From positions 1 through 8,182 of the forward strand of contig SXUH01000034.1 in assembly GCA_005791855.1 (NCBI GenBank): 8,182 nt of DNA. The letters run 5' to 3'. This DNA is from Bdellovibrionales bacterium. GTDB lineage: Bacteria; Bdellovibrionota; Bacteriovoracia; Bacteriovoracales; Bacteriovoracaceae. A program made the position numbers and the translations under genes. Within the stretch, counting starts at the first letter, position 1. The number at the start of each line of letters is the position of its first letter. Positions 1 to 6,394 of this stretch are shown in pieces. Under the pieces are notes generated by a model. That model saw only the letters and a program-made list of their open reading frames with translations, was not told where the DNA came from and searched no databases.

Positions 1-488
1 CCATCTTCGTTGGGAAGGTCCGTGGAGAGAATGTCTTCTCGGGCTTCGGGGCCCCCAACAAGACCGAGCGGGGGATGCTCAAAGAGCTCCTCGATCGCTA
101 CAACGAGCCCCAGTCTCCGGAGGACAAGGCGATCCTCGCGGCCGAGTGGAAGAAGCTCGAGAAGTGGCTGGTGGCCAATTCGGTTTACCGCAAGGGGAGC
201 TACTTCCAGCTTTCTCAGAAGCTCTTCAAGCCGATCCCCGCGCGGAAGGATCCCGAGGACATCATCGAAGAACTCTTCGTCCCGGTGGCCCGGGGGCTCG
301 GGTACAGATCCGTCGCGGAGTTTTCTTCCGAGTTCGAGTACGGAGTCGAAGAGGTGAATGGCATGCACCTCTTCTGGGTAGAGAAGACACCATCCTACGA
401 AGCGAAGCTCGATATTACGGATATTCCTGGAATGCGACGAATCGATCGCTTGGATTATCAAAAACTTTACTCGCTTATCTTTAAATAA
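1..488 (+). CDS. C-terminal part of an unrecognised protein (5' end outside window)
   Basis: The frame is open from the left edge (first full codon at 3) to a TAA at 486-488, giving the last 161 residues of a longer protein. I do not recognise the family. An ATG at 75 exists, but the codons before it (3-74) already show the G/C-ending bias of the genome, so coding continues upstream and 75 is probably internal. The visible part is soluble-looking and rich in K, E and aromatic residues. It has an acidic/basic helical stretch (about residues 26-60, containing a repeated W-K-K-L-E-K-W pattern), a segment with EDIIEELF, and a tail ending YSLIFK. No membrane segment or signal is visible. The last 25 or so codons are clearly more A/T-rich than the rest. 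Function unknown; certainty that it is coding is high. Confidence 0.8.
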   Translation, partial: IFVGKVRGENVFSGFGAPNKTERGMLKELLDRYNEPQSPEDKAILAAEWKKLEKWLVANSVYRKGSYFQLSQKLFKPIPARKDPEDIIEELFVPVARGLGYRSVAEFSSEFEYGVEEVNGMHLFWVEKTPSYEAKLDITDIPGMRRIDRLDYQKLYSLIFK

Positions 489-512
489 CGCGGCAAAACT
501 CCTGTCTGAAGT

Positions 513-550
513 CCTCTTGATTATAGTATAAAAGCACAAGGTCCAAGAGG
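513..550 (+). promoter_or_regulatory. Inverted repeat around a -10-like site, one arm covering the tamA ribosome-binding site
   Basis: CCTCTTG (513-519) and CAAGAGG (544-550) are perfect 7-bp inverted arms, extendable to 9 pairs with one bulged G. Between them lies an A/T-rich stretch with TATAGT (522-527) and TATAAA (527-532), either of which could be a -10 box; no convincing -35 is visible. The right arm contains the AAGAGGG that would serve as Shine-Dalgarno for the GTG at 559. It could be a dyad operator over a promoter, or, in a transcript reading through from upstream, a hairpin hiding the ribosome-binding site. Inference only. Confidence 0.35.
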
Positions 551-558
551 GACTCAAG

Positions 559-2301
559 GTGCTCATGAATCTTCTCCTCTTCCTTCTCATGCTGACGGCG
601 CTGCTCTCCTGTGGTTCAGGCGAACTGAGCCGCGTCTGCCCCCAGGTCGTCATCCACGGCGACAAGAAGCTCAAGCTCTCCGAGACGGAGAAGCGCATGG
701 TGTGCGGTGATCCGGAGGTCGAGGCCTACAGAGAGATCCCGACCTACCAGGCGCAGTTCTTCTTCAAGGGGTTCCTGCAGTCCAAGGGCTACCTCGAGCC
801 CGAGTTCGTCACGGAGAAAGACGTCCTCCACGTGCACGTGGGGAAGAAGGCGAAGCTCAAGCGCGTGGCGGTCTACTCCGACAGCGAGAAGGAGAGCACC
901 TTCGTCGAAGACAACATCCGCCGGCTCTACAAAGGGAAGCTCCTCACGCCGAAGCTCCTCAACGACGTCGAGGCCCAGGCCCAGAGCTTCGTCCGGCAGC
1001 GGGGCTACCCCTGCGCCAAGGTGAAGTCCGTCGTGAACACCCAGGACTCCTCCGCGGCCATCACCCTGGAGCGGCTCCACCATTTTAACTTCGGCGACTT
1101 CGAGAAGGAAAAGCTCCGGGGCCTCGAGGACGACGCCCTCGCGCGCTACTATCCCTTCCGCGCGAACGACCCCTTCAACGAAAAACTCCTGACCCTCACG
1201 GAGAAGCGGATGATGAGGGCCGAGGTGGTGCAGGGGACCTACTTCCTCGAGAAGTGCGACGACGACGGGAAGACCTTCTCCTTCTCCCAGAACTTCCTCC
1301 AGGGCCCGGCGAAGTCCATCCGCTTCGGCGCCGGAGCCAACACCGAGGTCGGACCCATGGTACGGGTCAAGTGGTCCAATAACCGCTTCAGGCCGATGGC
1401 CTCGCAGCTCTCGGCGAACCTCCAGGCCTCGCTCCGAAACCAGACCCTGAACCTCACCGCCGACTACTTCCTCTGGAAGCGCCACCCGCGGCGCTCGCTC
1501 TTCTCTCAGCTGGAACTGGTCCGGGACTCGCAGATCGACTTCGAGCAGGTCGTCCTGCGGGCCAAGCCCCACATGAAGTGGACAAACGACCACTGGGGGC
1601 ACCTCTTCACCTACACCTTCGGCCCGACCTACGAGACCGGTCATTTTACCTCGACGGAAGACGCGGACACCCGGGGCTTCTCCACCGGGGCCATCGAAGG
1701 CGCCTTCCAGATGCTCTCCCACACCTACGAGCTCTTCGACATCCATCCGCAGGAAGGGGACAGCCTCCAGTTCAACTTCGACTACCGGCACCCGTCGCTG
1801 GGGTTCTCCGACCAGCTCCTGAAGCTCGACTCTTCGTGGGTCAAGCTCTCGCGGATCGGGGAGTGGGGCCGGGGAACCCTCGTCGGGGGGCTTCGCCTGA
1901 ACGCGGCCACCACCGTGGTCGACGACGACGTTCCGCTCGAGCGCCTGCCTCCCACGGTGAAGTTCTTCGGCGGGGGGAGCGACGACCTCCGGGGCTTCGT
2001 CCTGAAGACCCTTCCGAAGAACGACGGGCTCGGGGCGCTCACCAAGCTCGGGGCCAAGCTCGAGCTCCGCCGGACCTACCTCTACAAGGAATCGGTCGAA
2101 GCCTTCACCTTCCTCGACACGGCCTACTTCGGCTTCCGCTCCTGGGACGTCGAGCGGACCCTCTGGTACACGCCGGGCCTCGGCGTGCGCTGGCTCTCTC
2201 CCATTGGCCTGGTCCAGACCTACTACGCCCGCGCCTACACGCAGAGGCCCCGGAAGGACTACGGGAACTTCTTCTTCGTGGGTCTGGGAGGGGCGTTCTA
2301 G
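559..2301 (+). CDS. tamA: TamA-like Omp85-family outer-membrane barrel protein
   Basis: This is a BamA/TamA-type outer-membrane protein of 580 residues, close to the length of TamA. In the family, TamA works with inner-membrane-anchored TamB to assist outer-membrane protein assembly and phospholipid traffic. A hydrophobic signal (residues 2-17) is followed by LLSC, a possible lipobox with Cys18. POTRA-like units are visible at about 27-95, 99-172 and 173-232. The barrel spans about 245-580 with alternating strand patterns. The diagnostic Omp85 loop-6 motif GGGSDDLRGF is at 471-480, a late G-L-G-V-R-W-L-S-P-I-G segment is at 540-550, and the chain ends in Phe as barrels do. GTG559 has AAGAGGG seven bases upstream. 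ATG565, with AAGG five bases before it, is an alternative start that changes only two residues. The stop shares a base with the next gene's start, so the two are co-translated. TamA versus BamA is decided by the tamB neighbour. Confidence 0.85.
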   Translation: MLMNLLLFLLMLTALLSCGSGELSRVCPQVVIHGDKKLKLSETEKRMVCGDPEVEAYREIPTYQAQFFFKGFLQSKGYLEPEFVTEKDVLHVHVGKKAKLKRVAVYSDSEKESTFVEDNIRRLYKGKLLTPKLLNDVEAQAQSFVRQRGYPCAKVKSVVNTQDSSAAITLERLHHFNFGDFEKEKLRGLEDDALARYYPFRANDPFNEKLLTLTEKRMMRAEVVQGTYFLEKCDDDGKTFSFSQNFLQGPAKSIRFGAGANTEVGPMVRVKWSNNRFRPMASQLSANLQASLRNQTLNLTADYFLWKRHPRRSLFSQLELVRDSQIDFEQVVLRAKPHMKWTNDHWGHLFTYTFGPTYETGHFTSTEDADTRGFSTGAIEGAFQMLSHTYELFDIHPQEGDSLQFNFDYRHPSLGFSDQLLKLDSSWVKLSRIGEWGRGTLVGGLRLNAATTVVDDDVPLERLPPTVKFFGGGSDDLRGFVLKTLPKNDGLGALTKLGAKLELRRTYLYKESVEAFTFLDTAYFGFRSWDVERTLWYTPGLGVRWLSPIGLVQTYYARAYTQRPRKDYGNFFFVGLGGAF

Positions 2302-4253
2302 TGAAGAAATTTCTAAAGCGCTTCCTCCTCACGGTCCTCGCCCTCGTCCTCGTCTCGGTCCTGGGCTTCCTCGGCGTGCTCTTCCTGAGGCCCACGCTCC
2401 TCGTGAACCCGGGGACCTTGAAGTTCGCTCTCGAGAAGAGCGGGGTGCTGAAGAAGTTCTCCTGGGACGACGCCCACTTCATCCACCGCTGGGAGAAGTG
2501 GAACCAGCGCGTCTTCGCGGGCCACTTCAAGAACTTCTGCCTCACCTACGACGGACCGGCCGCGAGCCTCGACGCCTGCCTCGAGGAGGTTTCCTGGAAC
2601 TTCAACATCCTCTTCGACCTCGAGGCGGGGCTCCGGTCCCGGACCATCGACCCGTTCAAGGTCCGGTCTTCGAAGTTCGACCTCGCCCTGAAGGACCTGC
2701 CGGAGAAGAAGAAGCCCGAGGGGCCGCCGCTCAAGCTCTGGGACTACTGGGAGATGGCCTGGAGCGACCTCGTCCCGGATCTGTACCTCAGGTTCAAAGA
2801 CATCCGGCTCTCCCACAAGAAGAAAGACTACGAGTTCGACCTCTCCGCCTACAAGACCCCGAAGACCCTCCGGGCCAGCATGCTGGGCTTCGACCTCTAC
2901 TCCACCTTCGAGAAGCTCGAGCTCACGGCGCCGAAGAAGTACCCGTTCCCGAAGGACCTCAAGACCGCCAAGCCCCTCTACCTCCGGGACGTGAAGCTCA
3001 CCGCGGACATGCGGGAGAGCGGCATCCCGGTCACCGTCACGGGGTTCCTCGAGAGCATCAGCTTCCGCATCAAGTCCAACGTCGCTCTCCCGCTGGCGGA
3101 CGACCTGACCTCGGTGGCCTTCCTCCGGAAGACCGTCCTCGCCACGACGGCGTCGGTGCGGCTCCCGGAGGTGCGGCGGAATCTCCTCGAGTACGGGCCG
3201 AAGCCCTACAACAAGCTACCCGCTCCGCTCTCCAACATGGACGGCGACATCACCCTTGACGTCCACAGCGAAAAGGCGATGGACTCGAAGGTCGTGGTGG
3301 TGAAGGGTCTGCTGAACGTCGACCTCAAGAGCCCCAAGCAGTTCTTCGTCATGGCCCTCGACGCCGAAGCCCCCGTCGACCTCGAGACCAAGGAGCCCGG
3401 AGCGGTTTCGGTGGAGATCGACTTCAAGAAGGTCGCCCTCCAGCTGCCGCGGCTCTCGAAGAAGGCCCTCCCGCCGCAGTTCTTCCCGGACAAGCGGATC
3501 CAGGATGGGCCCTTCGACCCGACGGCGAAGGAGCCCGTGGAGGAGAAGAAGCTTGACCTGAGCTTCAACCCCCAGGCCCTCGGGAAGAAGGTCTTCCAGC
3601 TCAAGACCAACCTCCTCGACGAGGTCCTCCGGCTGAACTTCGACCTCTTCGTCAACGAAGGGGAGGTGAAGCGCGGCTTCGTGAGCATGCTCCCGCTCAA
3701 GACCACGGTGTTCAAGCGACCCGTGCGGGTGAAGGAGCTCCACGTGAAGTTCAACCACCCCCTCGAGCCCGTGATCAACGCCACCGTCCTCTTCCCGCTG
3801 CCGGAGTACAAGATCACCCTCACGCTGGAGGGCCCGCTCTCCGGGCCCAAGCATTCGTTCGTGAGCGATCCGCCGCTGCCCCAGAACGACATCTACGCCG
3901 TCCTGCTCTTCGGGAGGCCCATGGCGGACCTGGAGGCGGATGACAAGACCGCGGCGTCGCGGACCAACAAGATCCTCTCCCAAGGGATCCTGTCTCTCTC
4001 GGTGCTCTACTTCTTCGCCGGGAGCTCCATCGAGTACGTGGGCTTCGACCCCGACTCGCAGAACGCGACCGCCCAGATCGGCCTCGGCGGGAAGAACTCC
4101 CTCCGCATCGGCGGAAACGAGCAGGGGGTGAACTCGACCGCGGTGAGGCGCTCCCTCGGGAAGGGGTGGTACCTCGACACGTCCGTGCAGAACAATTCGT
4201 CCTCCGGAAACAAGAACTACGGCGTGCTCCTCGAGCGGATCATCGCCTACTAA
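2301..4253 (+). CDS. tamB: TamB-like translocation and assembly module protein (short form)
   Basis: The 650-residue product has one N-terminal membrane anchor (about 5-29, preceded by K/R) and a long periplasmic beta-rich body. The C-terminal TamB domain (about 480-650) is clear: the family's signature segment PLPQNDIYAVLLFGRP lies at 525-540, followed by Gly-rich amphipathic strands that end in Tyr. TamB proteins form a hydrophobic beta-groove that spans the periplasm and pairs with TamA. This one is about half the length of the E. coli protein (about 1,260 residues), so it would make a shorter groove. The start is GTG2301, overlapping the tamA stop by one base, with a strong GGGAGGGG at 2286-2293. 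The frame stays open far upstream of 2301, but that stretch lies over tamA and is a shadow. The TAA stop (4251-4253) lies at the edge of the palindromic element that follows. Confidence 0.85.
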   Translation: MKKFLKRFLLTVLALVLVSVLGFLGVLFLRPTLLVNPGTLKFALEKSGVLKKFSWDDAHFIHRWEKWNQRVFAGHFKNFCLTYDGPAASLDACLEEVSWNFNILFDLEAGLRSRTIDPFKVRSSKFDLALKDLPEKKKPEGPPLKLWDYWEMAWSDLVPDLYLRFKDIRLSHKKKDYEFDLSAYKTPKTLRASMLGFDLYSTFEKLELTAPKKYPFPKDLKTAKPLYLRDVKLTADMRESGIPVTVTGFLESISFRIKSNVALPLADDLTSVAFLRKTVLATTASVRLPEVRRNLLEYGPKPYNKLPAPLSNMDGDITLDVHSEKAMDSKVVVVKGLLNVDLKSPKQFFVMALDAEAPVDLETKEPGAVSVEIDFKKVALQLPRLSKKALPPQFFPDKRIQDGPFDPTAKEPVEEKKLDLSFNPQALGKKVFQLKTNLLDEVLRLNFDLFVNEGEVKRGFVSMLPLKTTVFKRPVRVKELHVKFNHPLEPVINATVLFPLPEYKITLTLEGPLSGPKHSFVSDPPLPQNDIYAVLLFGRPMADLEADDKTAASRTNKILSQGILSLSVLYFFAGSSIEYVGFDPDSQNATAQIGLGGKNSLRIGGNEQGVNSTAVRRSLGKGWYLDTSVQNNSSSGNKNYGVLLERIIAY

Positions 4254-4391
4254 AAACTGTCCTCAGAAAAGTCAGAATCGGCGTTGCCTTCGTCATTCGG
4301 TCCTGCGACGTACAGTCGTACGTCCGCACCGGCGGCCCGGTCCTCCCTCTTTCCTAGTCGCCTTGATTTTGACATTTCTGAGGACAGTTTT
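4252..4391. terminator. Probable bidirectional terminator formed by the palindromic element
   Basis: The element lies between convergent genes, and its transcript would fold into a long hairpin on either strand. On the plus strand the stem ends in four T residues (4388-4391), and on the minus strand in five (complement of 4252-4256). The loop is long (over 100 bases with an inner hairpin), which is unlike a compact intrinsic terminator. Termination is therefore inferred from position and the T-runs. Confidence 0.4.
4253..4391. repeat. 139-bp palindromic element with terminal inverted repeats (MITE/REP-like)
   Basis: The ends are perfect 17-bp inverted copies of AAAACTGTCCTCAGAAA (4253-4269 and 4375-4391). 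Pairing continues inward with GTCA/TGAC, AATC/GATT and, after a 2-base bulge, GGCG/CGCC (to 4283 and from 4359), giving arms of about 31-33 bases. At the centre is a second palindrome, GACGTAC-AGTC-GTACGTC (4307-4324), extendable by TGC/GCA with one bulge. No protein is encoded. TA lies at each outer edge (4251-4252 and 4391-4392), as a TA target duplication would leave, although the right-hand TA overlaps the arm by one base. The size, nested symmetry and position exactly between two convergent stop codons fit a non-autonomous mobile palindrome (MITE, or a REP unit moved by a REP-associated tyrosine transposase). No transposase is present in the window and there is no second copy to compare. 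Confidence 0.75.
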
Positions 4392-5187
4392 ACTTGTTCG
4401 TCGCGAGCTCGGGTGTGAGGAGTTCGTCGAGGTACGGGTTCGAGACGTACTTCTCGAAGGTCCCCGCGGCCGGATCCAGGAACCACGTTCCCTTCGGCTG
4501 CTTGAGTCCGACGATCTCCCAGGACCAGGGAGGCTTGGCACCTCCGACCGGAACGGCCCACTTCCCCGCGCGGAACCCGCTCGGGAGCCGGTTCCCCCGG
4601 AAGAGGAAGCTTCCCTTGAACAGGGGCGTGTGCCGGCGCTTCCAGAGTTCCGTGATCGGGAGCAGGTCGTAGTCGTGGGGCTGGTAGACGACGTTGTCCT
4701 TGTCCGGAAGCCGCATCCCCTTGGGGTGGATGCCGTGGCCTTCCTTTTCGATCACCACCGCGACCTCGGCGGGGTTCAGGGCGATCTTCCGGTAGCCGTG
4801 GGCGAGGGCTTCGACCCGGACGATCTTCCGCCGCGTCTTCTCCACCACCACCTTCATGCCCTCGAGGTCGTTCTCGTGGCAGTGGAGCCAGAAGCAGACG
4901 GCGGCGTAGTCCCGGGGGTAGAAGAAGGCGTAGGTGATGAAGTAGTGCTTCTCTCCCTCGATGACGTCGAAGTAGGCCGCGGGCCTCTTGGGGAAGAGGG
5001 GCATGTTGGACCAGTTGTTGTCCGCGACCCAGTCCTCGTCGAAGTCGACCCGGGTGAACCGGTCCGCTGCGGGATTGGTCCCGAGGCCCTGGACGATCAC
5101 CGGAGCGAACTCCCGGGCGAGGTCCGCGGTCTGGGCCCGGGAAGTGGAGCAGAGGAGAGAGACGAGCAGGGGGAGGATGAACTTCAT
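4390..5187 (-). CDS. Exported protein with HENDLEG motif, Vps62/NPP1-like in pattern
   Basis: The 265-residue product has a signal peptide (MKFILPLLVSLLCSTSRAQ, cleavage probably around 18-19), so it acts outside the cytoplasm. The body has an early FAPVI segment (28-31), an acidic D-F-D-E-D-W stretch (48-53), HYFITYAFFYPRD (81-93), the motif HENDLEG (104-110), KEGHGIHP (148-155) and a late DLLPITELW (174-182). The order of FAP, Y-x-FF-x-x-D, H-E-N-D-x-E-G and a later G-H-G is similar to Vps62-like and necrosis-inducing NPP1-type proteins, which carry an H-x-x-D-W-E signature. I offer that as a resemblance, not an assignment; catalytic activity is unknown. The start at 5187 follows from the signal peptide; no Shine-Dalgarno precedes it (six bases upstream read AGACAG). 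It converges on tamB, and its TAA stop lies within the end of the palindromic element. Confidence 0.8.
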   Translation of the reverse strand: MKFILPLLVSLLCSTSRAQTADLAREFAPVIVQGLGTNPAADRFTRVDFDEDWVADNNWSNMPLFPKRPAAYFDVIEGEKHYFITYAFFYPRDYAAVCFWLHCHENDLEGMKVVVEKTRRKIVRVEALAHGYRKIALNPAEVAVVIEKEGHGIHPKGMRLPDKDNVVYQPHDYDLLPITELWKRRHTPLFKGSFLFRGNRLPSGFRAGKWAVPVGGAKPPWSWEIVGLKQPKGTWFLDPAAGTFEKYVSNPYLDELLTPELATNK

Positions 5188-5193
5188 CTGTCT

Positions 5194-5221
5194 ATTTTAT
5201 AGGCACCCGGGCCCCGCTCAA
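5194..5221 (-). promoter_or_regulatory. Candidate promoter giving a leaderless transcript for the HENDLEG gene
   Basis: Read on the minus strand, TTGAGC (5221-5216; 4 of 6 to the -35 consensus) is followed after 16 bases by TAAAAT (5199-5194; 5 of 6 to TATAAT). The hexamer ends six bases before the ATG at 5187, so the expected transcription start falls on the start codon. A perfect CCCGGG palindrome (5206-5211) sits in the spacer, six bases from the -10, where it could be an operator. Confidence 0.5.
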
Positions 5222-5307
5222 CGGTTATGAAAAGGTTAAGATTTTGCCTACTTGTACGGGAGTAAAGCACTCCGGGAAAGTTGTAAAACTAACAGGGTAG
5301 GCCTGCT

Positions 5308-5341
5308 CGAAACGGGGTTTCGGAGGACCATGGGGGAATGA
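5308..5341 (+). promoter_or_regulatory. Leader hairpin, ribosome-binding site and 3-codon mini-ORF before the peptidase gene
   Basis: CGAAAC (5308-5313), loop GGG, GTTTCG (5317-5322) forms a 6-bp stem whose last base is the first G of GGAGG (5322-5326). GGAGG is three bases before an ATG at 5330 and eleven before the real ATG at 5338. The 5330 ATG encodes only M-G-E and stops at a TGA overlapping the true start (ATGA). Translation could therefore be coupled through this minimal ORF. The rest of the divergent gap (5222-5307) shows no convincing plus-strand -35/-10 pair, only a short GGAGT/ACTCC dyad. Confidence 0.35.
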
Positions 5342-5982
5342 AAAAAATAATTTGCCTTTTCCTCCTCCTCGCCACCTCCACTTCCTTCGCGGGGATCTCC
5401 AACTGCACCGACGGGCAGGCCGGGGAGATCGCCGCCGCGGAGAAGGCCGTCCTCCTGAAGCTCATCAAGATCGAGCGGGAGTGGGACAACTTCCGACTGG
5501 ATAACGTGAAGAAGAACTTCGTCATCCCCCAGAACCGGGTGTGGGTCAACTCGAACCCGCGCTACGTGGACTACCACCACTACTGGAGCGAGCTCGGGGC
5601 CACCTTCTCCAGCATGCGCCAGAAGGTCGAGAGCGGGAGCGTGAACTACAAGTGCCACAGCTCCTGGCAGCTCCGCTGCGACAAGGGAAAGACCATGGCC
5701 TACGTGCTCTTCCTCGGGAACTACTCGTTCAAGACCGTCCACATCTGCCCGGCCTTCTTCGATCCGTCGAACCGGCAGACGCGGAACGGGATCCTCCTCC
5801 ACGAGCTCTCCCATTCGATCGCCGGCACCGAAGACCTCTCCCTCTCCTGGGTCGGCAACGGGACCGCGGACCTGCGCAGAGGAAGTAAGGACGCCTACCA
5901 CCTCCAGGAGTTCCAGGACATGAACCCGCAGATGCTCCTCATGCGGACGGTCTGGACCTGGATGTTCCCCAAGAAGAAATAG
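5338..5982 (+). CDS. Exported zinc metallopeptidase-like protein, aspzincin (M35) type
   Basis: The 214-residue product has a signal peptide (MKKIICLFLLLATSTSFA, cleavage after about 18). The likely active site is HELSH at 155-159, which fits the zinc-binding HExxH motif, followed by A-G-T-E-D (162-166). In aspzincins (M35 deuterolysins and peptidyl-Lys endopeptidases) HExxH is followed by a GTxD motif whose Asp is the third zinc ligand. The preceding V-H-I-C-P-A-F-F (134-141) and the downstream D-A-Y (185-187) also match the order of conserved segments in that family. Mature-part cysteines at 23, 107, 114 and 137 could form two disulfides, which suits a secreted enzyme. Compared with fungal deuterolysins, the spacing after GTED is irregular and the usual Tyr-Gly is not obvious, so activity is likely but unproven. 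The start is set by the signal peptide, with GGGGGA directly before the ATG. Confidence 0.8.
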   Translation: MKKIICLFLLLATSTSFAGISNCTDGQAGEIAAAEKAVLLKLIKIEREWDNFRLDNVKKNFVIPQNRVWVNSNPRYVDYHHYWSELGATFSSMRQKVESGSVNYKCHSSWQLRCDKGKTMAYVLFLGNYSFKTVHICPAFFDPSNRQTRNGILLHELSHSIAGTEDLSLSWVGNGTADLRRGSKDAYHLQEFQDMNPQMLLMRTVWTWMFPKKK

Positions 5983-5996
5983 AGCGTAGCGTTCTA
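5980..5996 (+). terminator. Short hairpin at the peptidase stop codon
   Basis: TAGAGCG, loop TAG, CGTTCTA makes a 7-bp stem with one G-U pair, and it includes the TAG stop. The T-rich run that follows (5997-6009) is interrupted by other bases, so this is at best a weak intrinsic terminator. Confidence 0.3.
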
Positions 5997-6044
5997 TTAG
6001 CTTTGCTTAATATATTCTTAATCGTCACTTAACAATACGGTGCT

Positions 6045-6072
6045 TTGAATAGTGTGAATCTTTCTCTATCCT
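6045..6072 (+). promoter_or_regulatory. Candidate promoter for the three-gene modular operon
   Basis: The gap 5997-6078 is markedly A/T-rich compared with the flanking genes. TTGAAT (6045-6050) and TATCCT (6067-6072) are 16 bases apart, each 4 of 6 to consensus. TATCCT ends six bases before the ATG at 6079, which again would give a leaderless start. TATATT at 6011-6016 is an alternative -10 with no good -35. Only GGA (6073-6075) could serve as a Shine-Dalgarno. Confidence 0.35.
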
Positions 6073-6078
6073 GGATTC

Positions 6079-6393
6079 ATGAAAATCCTCATCTTTAGTC
6101 TCATGATTTTTCCCATGGCTTCTCATTCAGCGCCCATCCAGATCATCGCCTTCGATGACGACAAGGAGTATGTCTATGGAGCGCTAACGCCGGAAGCCTA
6201 CAGTGAAACTCTTTTAAAAACTAAAGCAGGTTTAGACCAGCAGATCGTCCAAAGTCTTCCTACCGGAACTGGAGACTCGGAGCACTGGTACCTGGAAAAA
6301 ATCTCCATCGGTTTAGGCGTGACCGGAGAAGTCGGGATCGGCCCTTGGAAATACGGCATGACCCTGAAGCAGCGATTCGTCTACTCGAGGTGA
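6079..6393 (+). CDS. Small exported protein, single helix-plus-strand module (operon gene 1)
   Basis: The 104-residue product has a signal peptide (MKILIFSLMIFPMASHSA, cleavage after about 18). The mature part starts with IQIIAFDDD, then a probable helix (about 37-60: T-P-E-A-Y-S-E-T-L-L and on), a short polar linker, a strand W70-Y-L-E-K-I-S-I-G-L, a Gly-rich turn and a last strand (94-104) ending Y-S-R. This is one copy of the module that occurs four times in the next gene and once in the third. Codons are noticeably more A/T-rich than in the neighbours (for example a run with CTT TTA AAA ACT AAA GCA), hinting at separate ancestry or a strongly constrained 5' end. It lies one base from the next gene, so it is the first gene of an operon. 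The family is not recognised with certainty; the strand pattern resembles Trypco2. Confidence 0.75.
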   Translation: MKILIFSLMIFPMASHSAPIQIIAFDDDKEYVYGALTPEAYSETLLKTKAGLDQQIVQSLPTGTGDSEHWYLEKISIGLGVTGEVGIGPWKYGMTLKQRFVYSR

Positions 6394-6394
6394 T

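Noticed and set aside
75..488. ATG at 75 as a true gene start
   Set aside because: The same frame is open to the left edge with G/C-ending codons, and the five G bases directly before this ATG are too close to act as a ribosome-binding site.
616..1791. Long minus-strand open frame (391 codons) opposite tamA
   Set aside because: Composition is almost all V, L, E, G, R and D, as expected from the reverse of G/C-ending codons. The plus strand encodes a clear Omp85 protein with the DLRGF motif.
1578..2300. Upstream continuation of the tamB frame over tamA
   Set aside because: The translation is R/P/G-rich shadow sequence. A good ribosome-binding site and membrane anchor place the true start at GTG2301.
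2204..3259. Plus-strand open frame overlapping tamA and tamB
   Set aside because: Arg/Pro/Gly-rich low-complexity translation without domain features; a frame shadow of tamB.
3206..3983. Two minus-strand open frames opposite tamB
   Set aside because: Shadow composition, and they lie opposite the well-supported TamB C-terminal domain.
4363..5202. Plus-strand open frame (279 codons) opposite the HENDLEG gene
   Set aside because: V/L/E/G/D-rich shadow that begins inside the palindromic element. The minus strand has a signal peptide and conserved-looking motifs.
5248..5901. Minus-strand open frame opposite the peptidase gene
   Set aside because: Shadow composition; the plus strand has a signal peptide and HELSH zinc motif.
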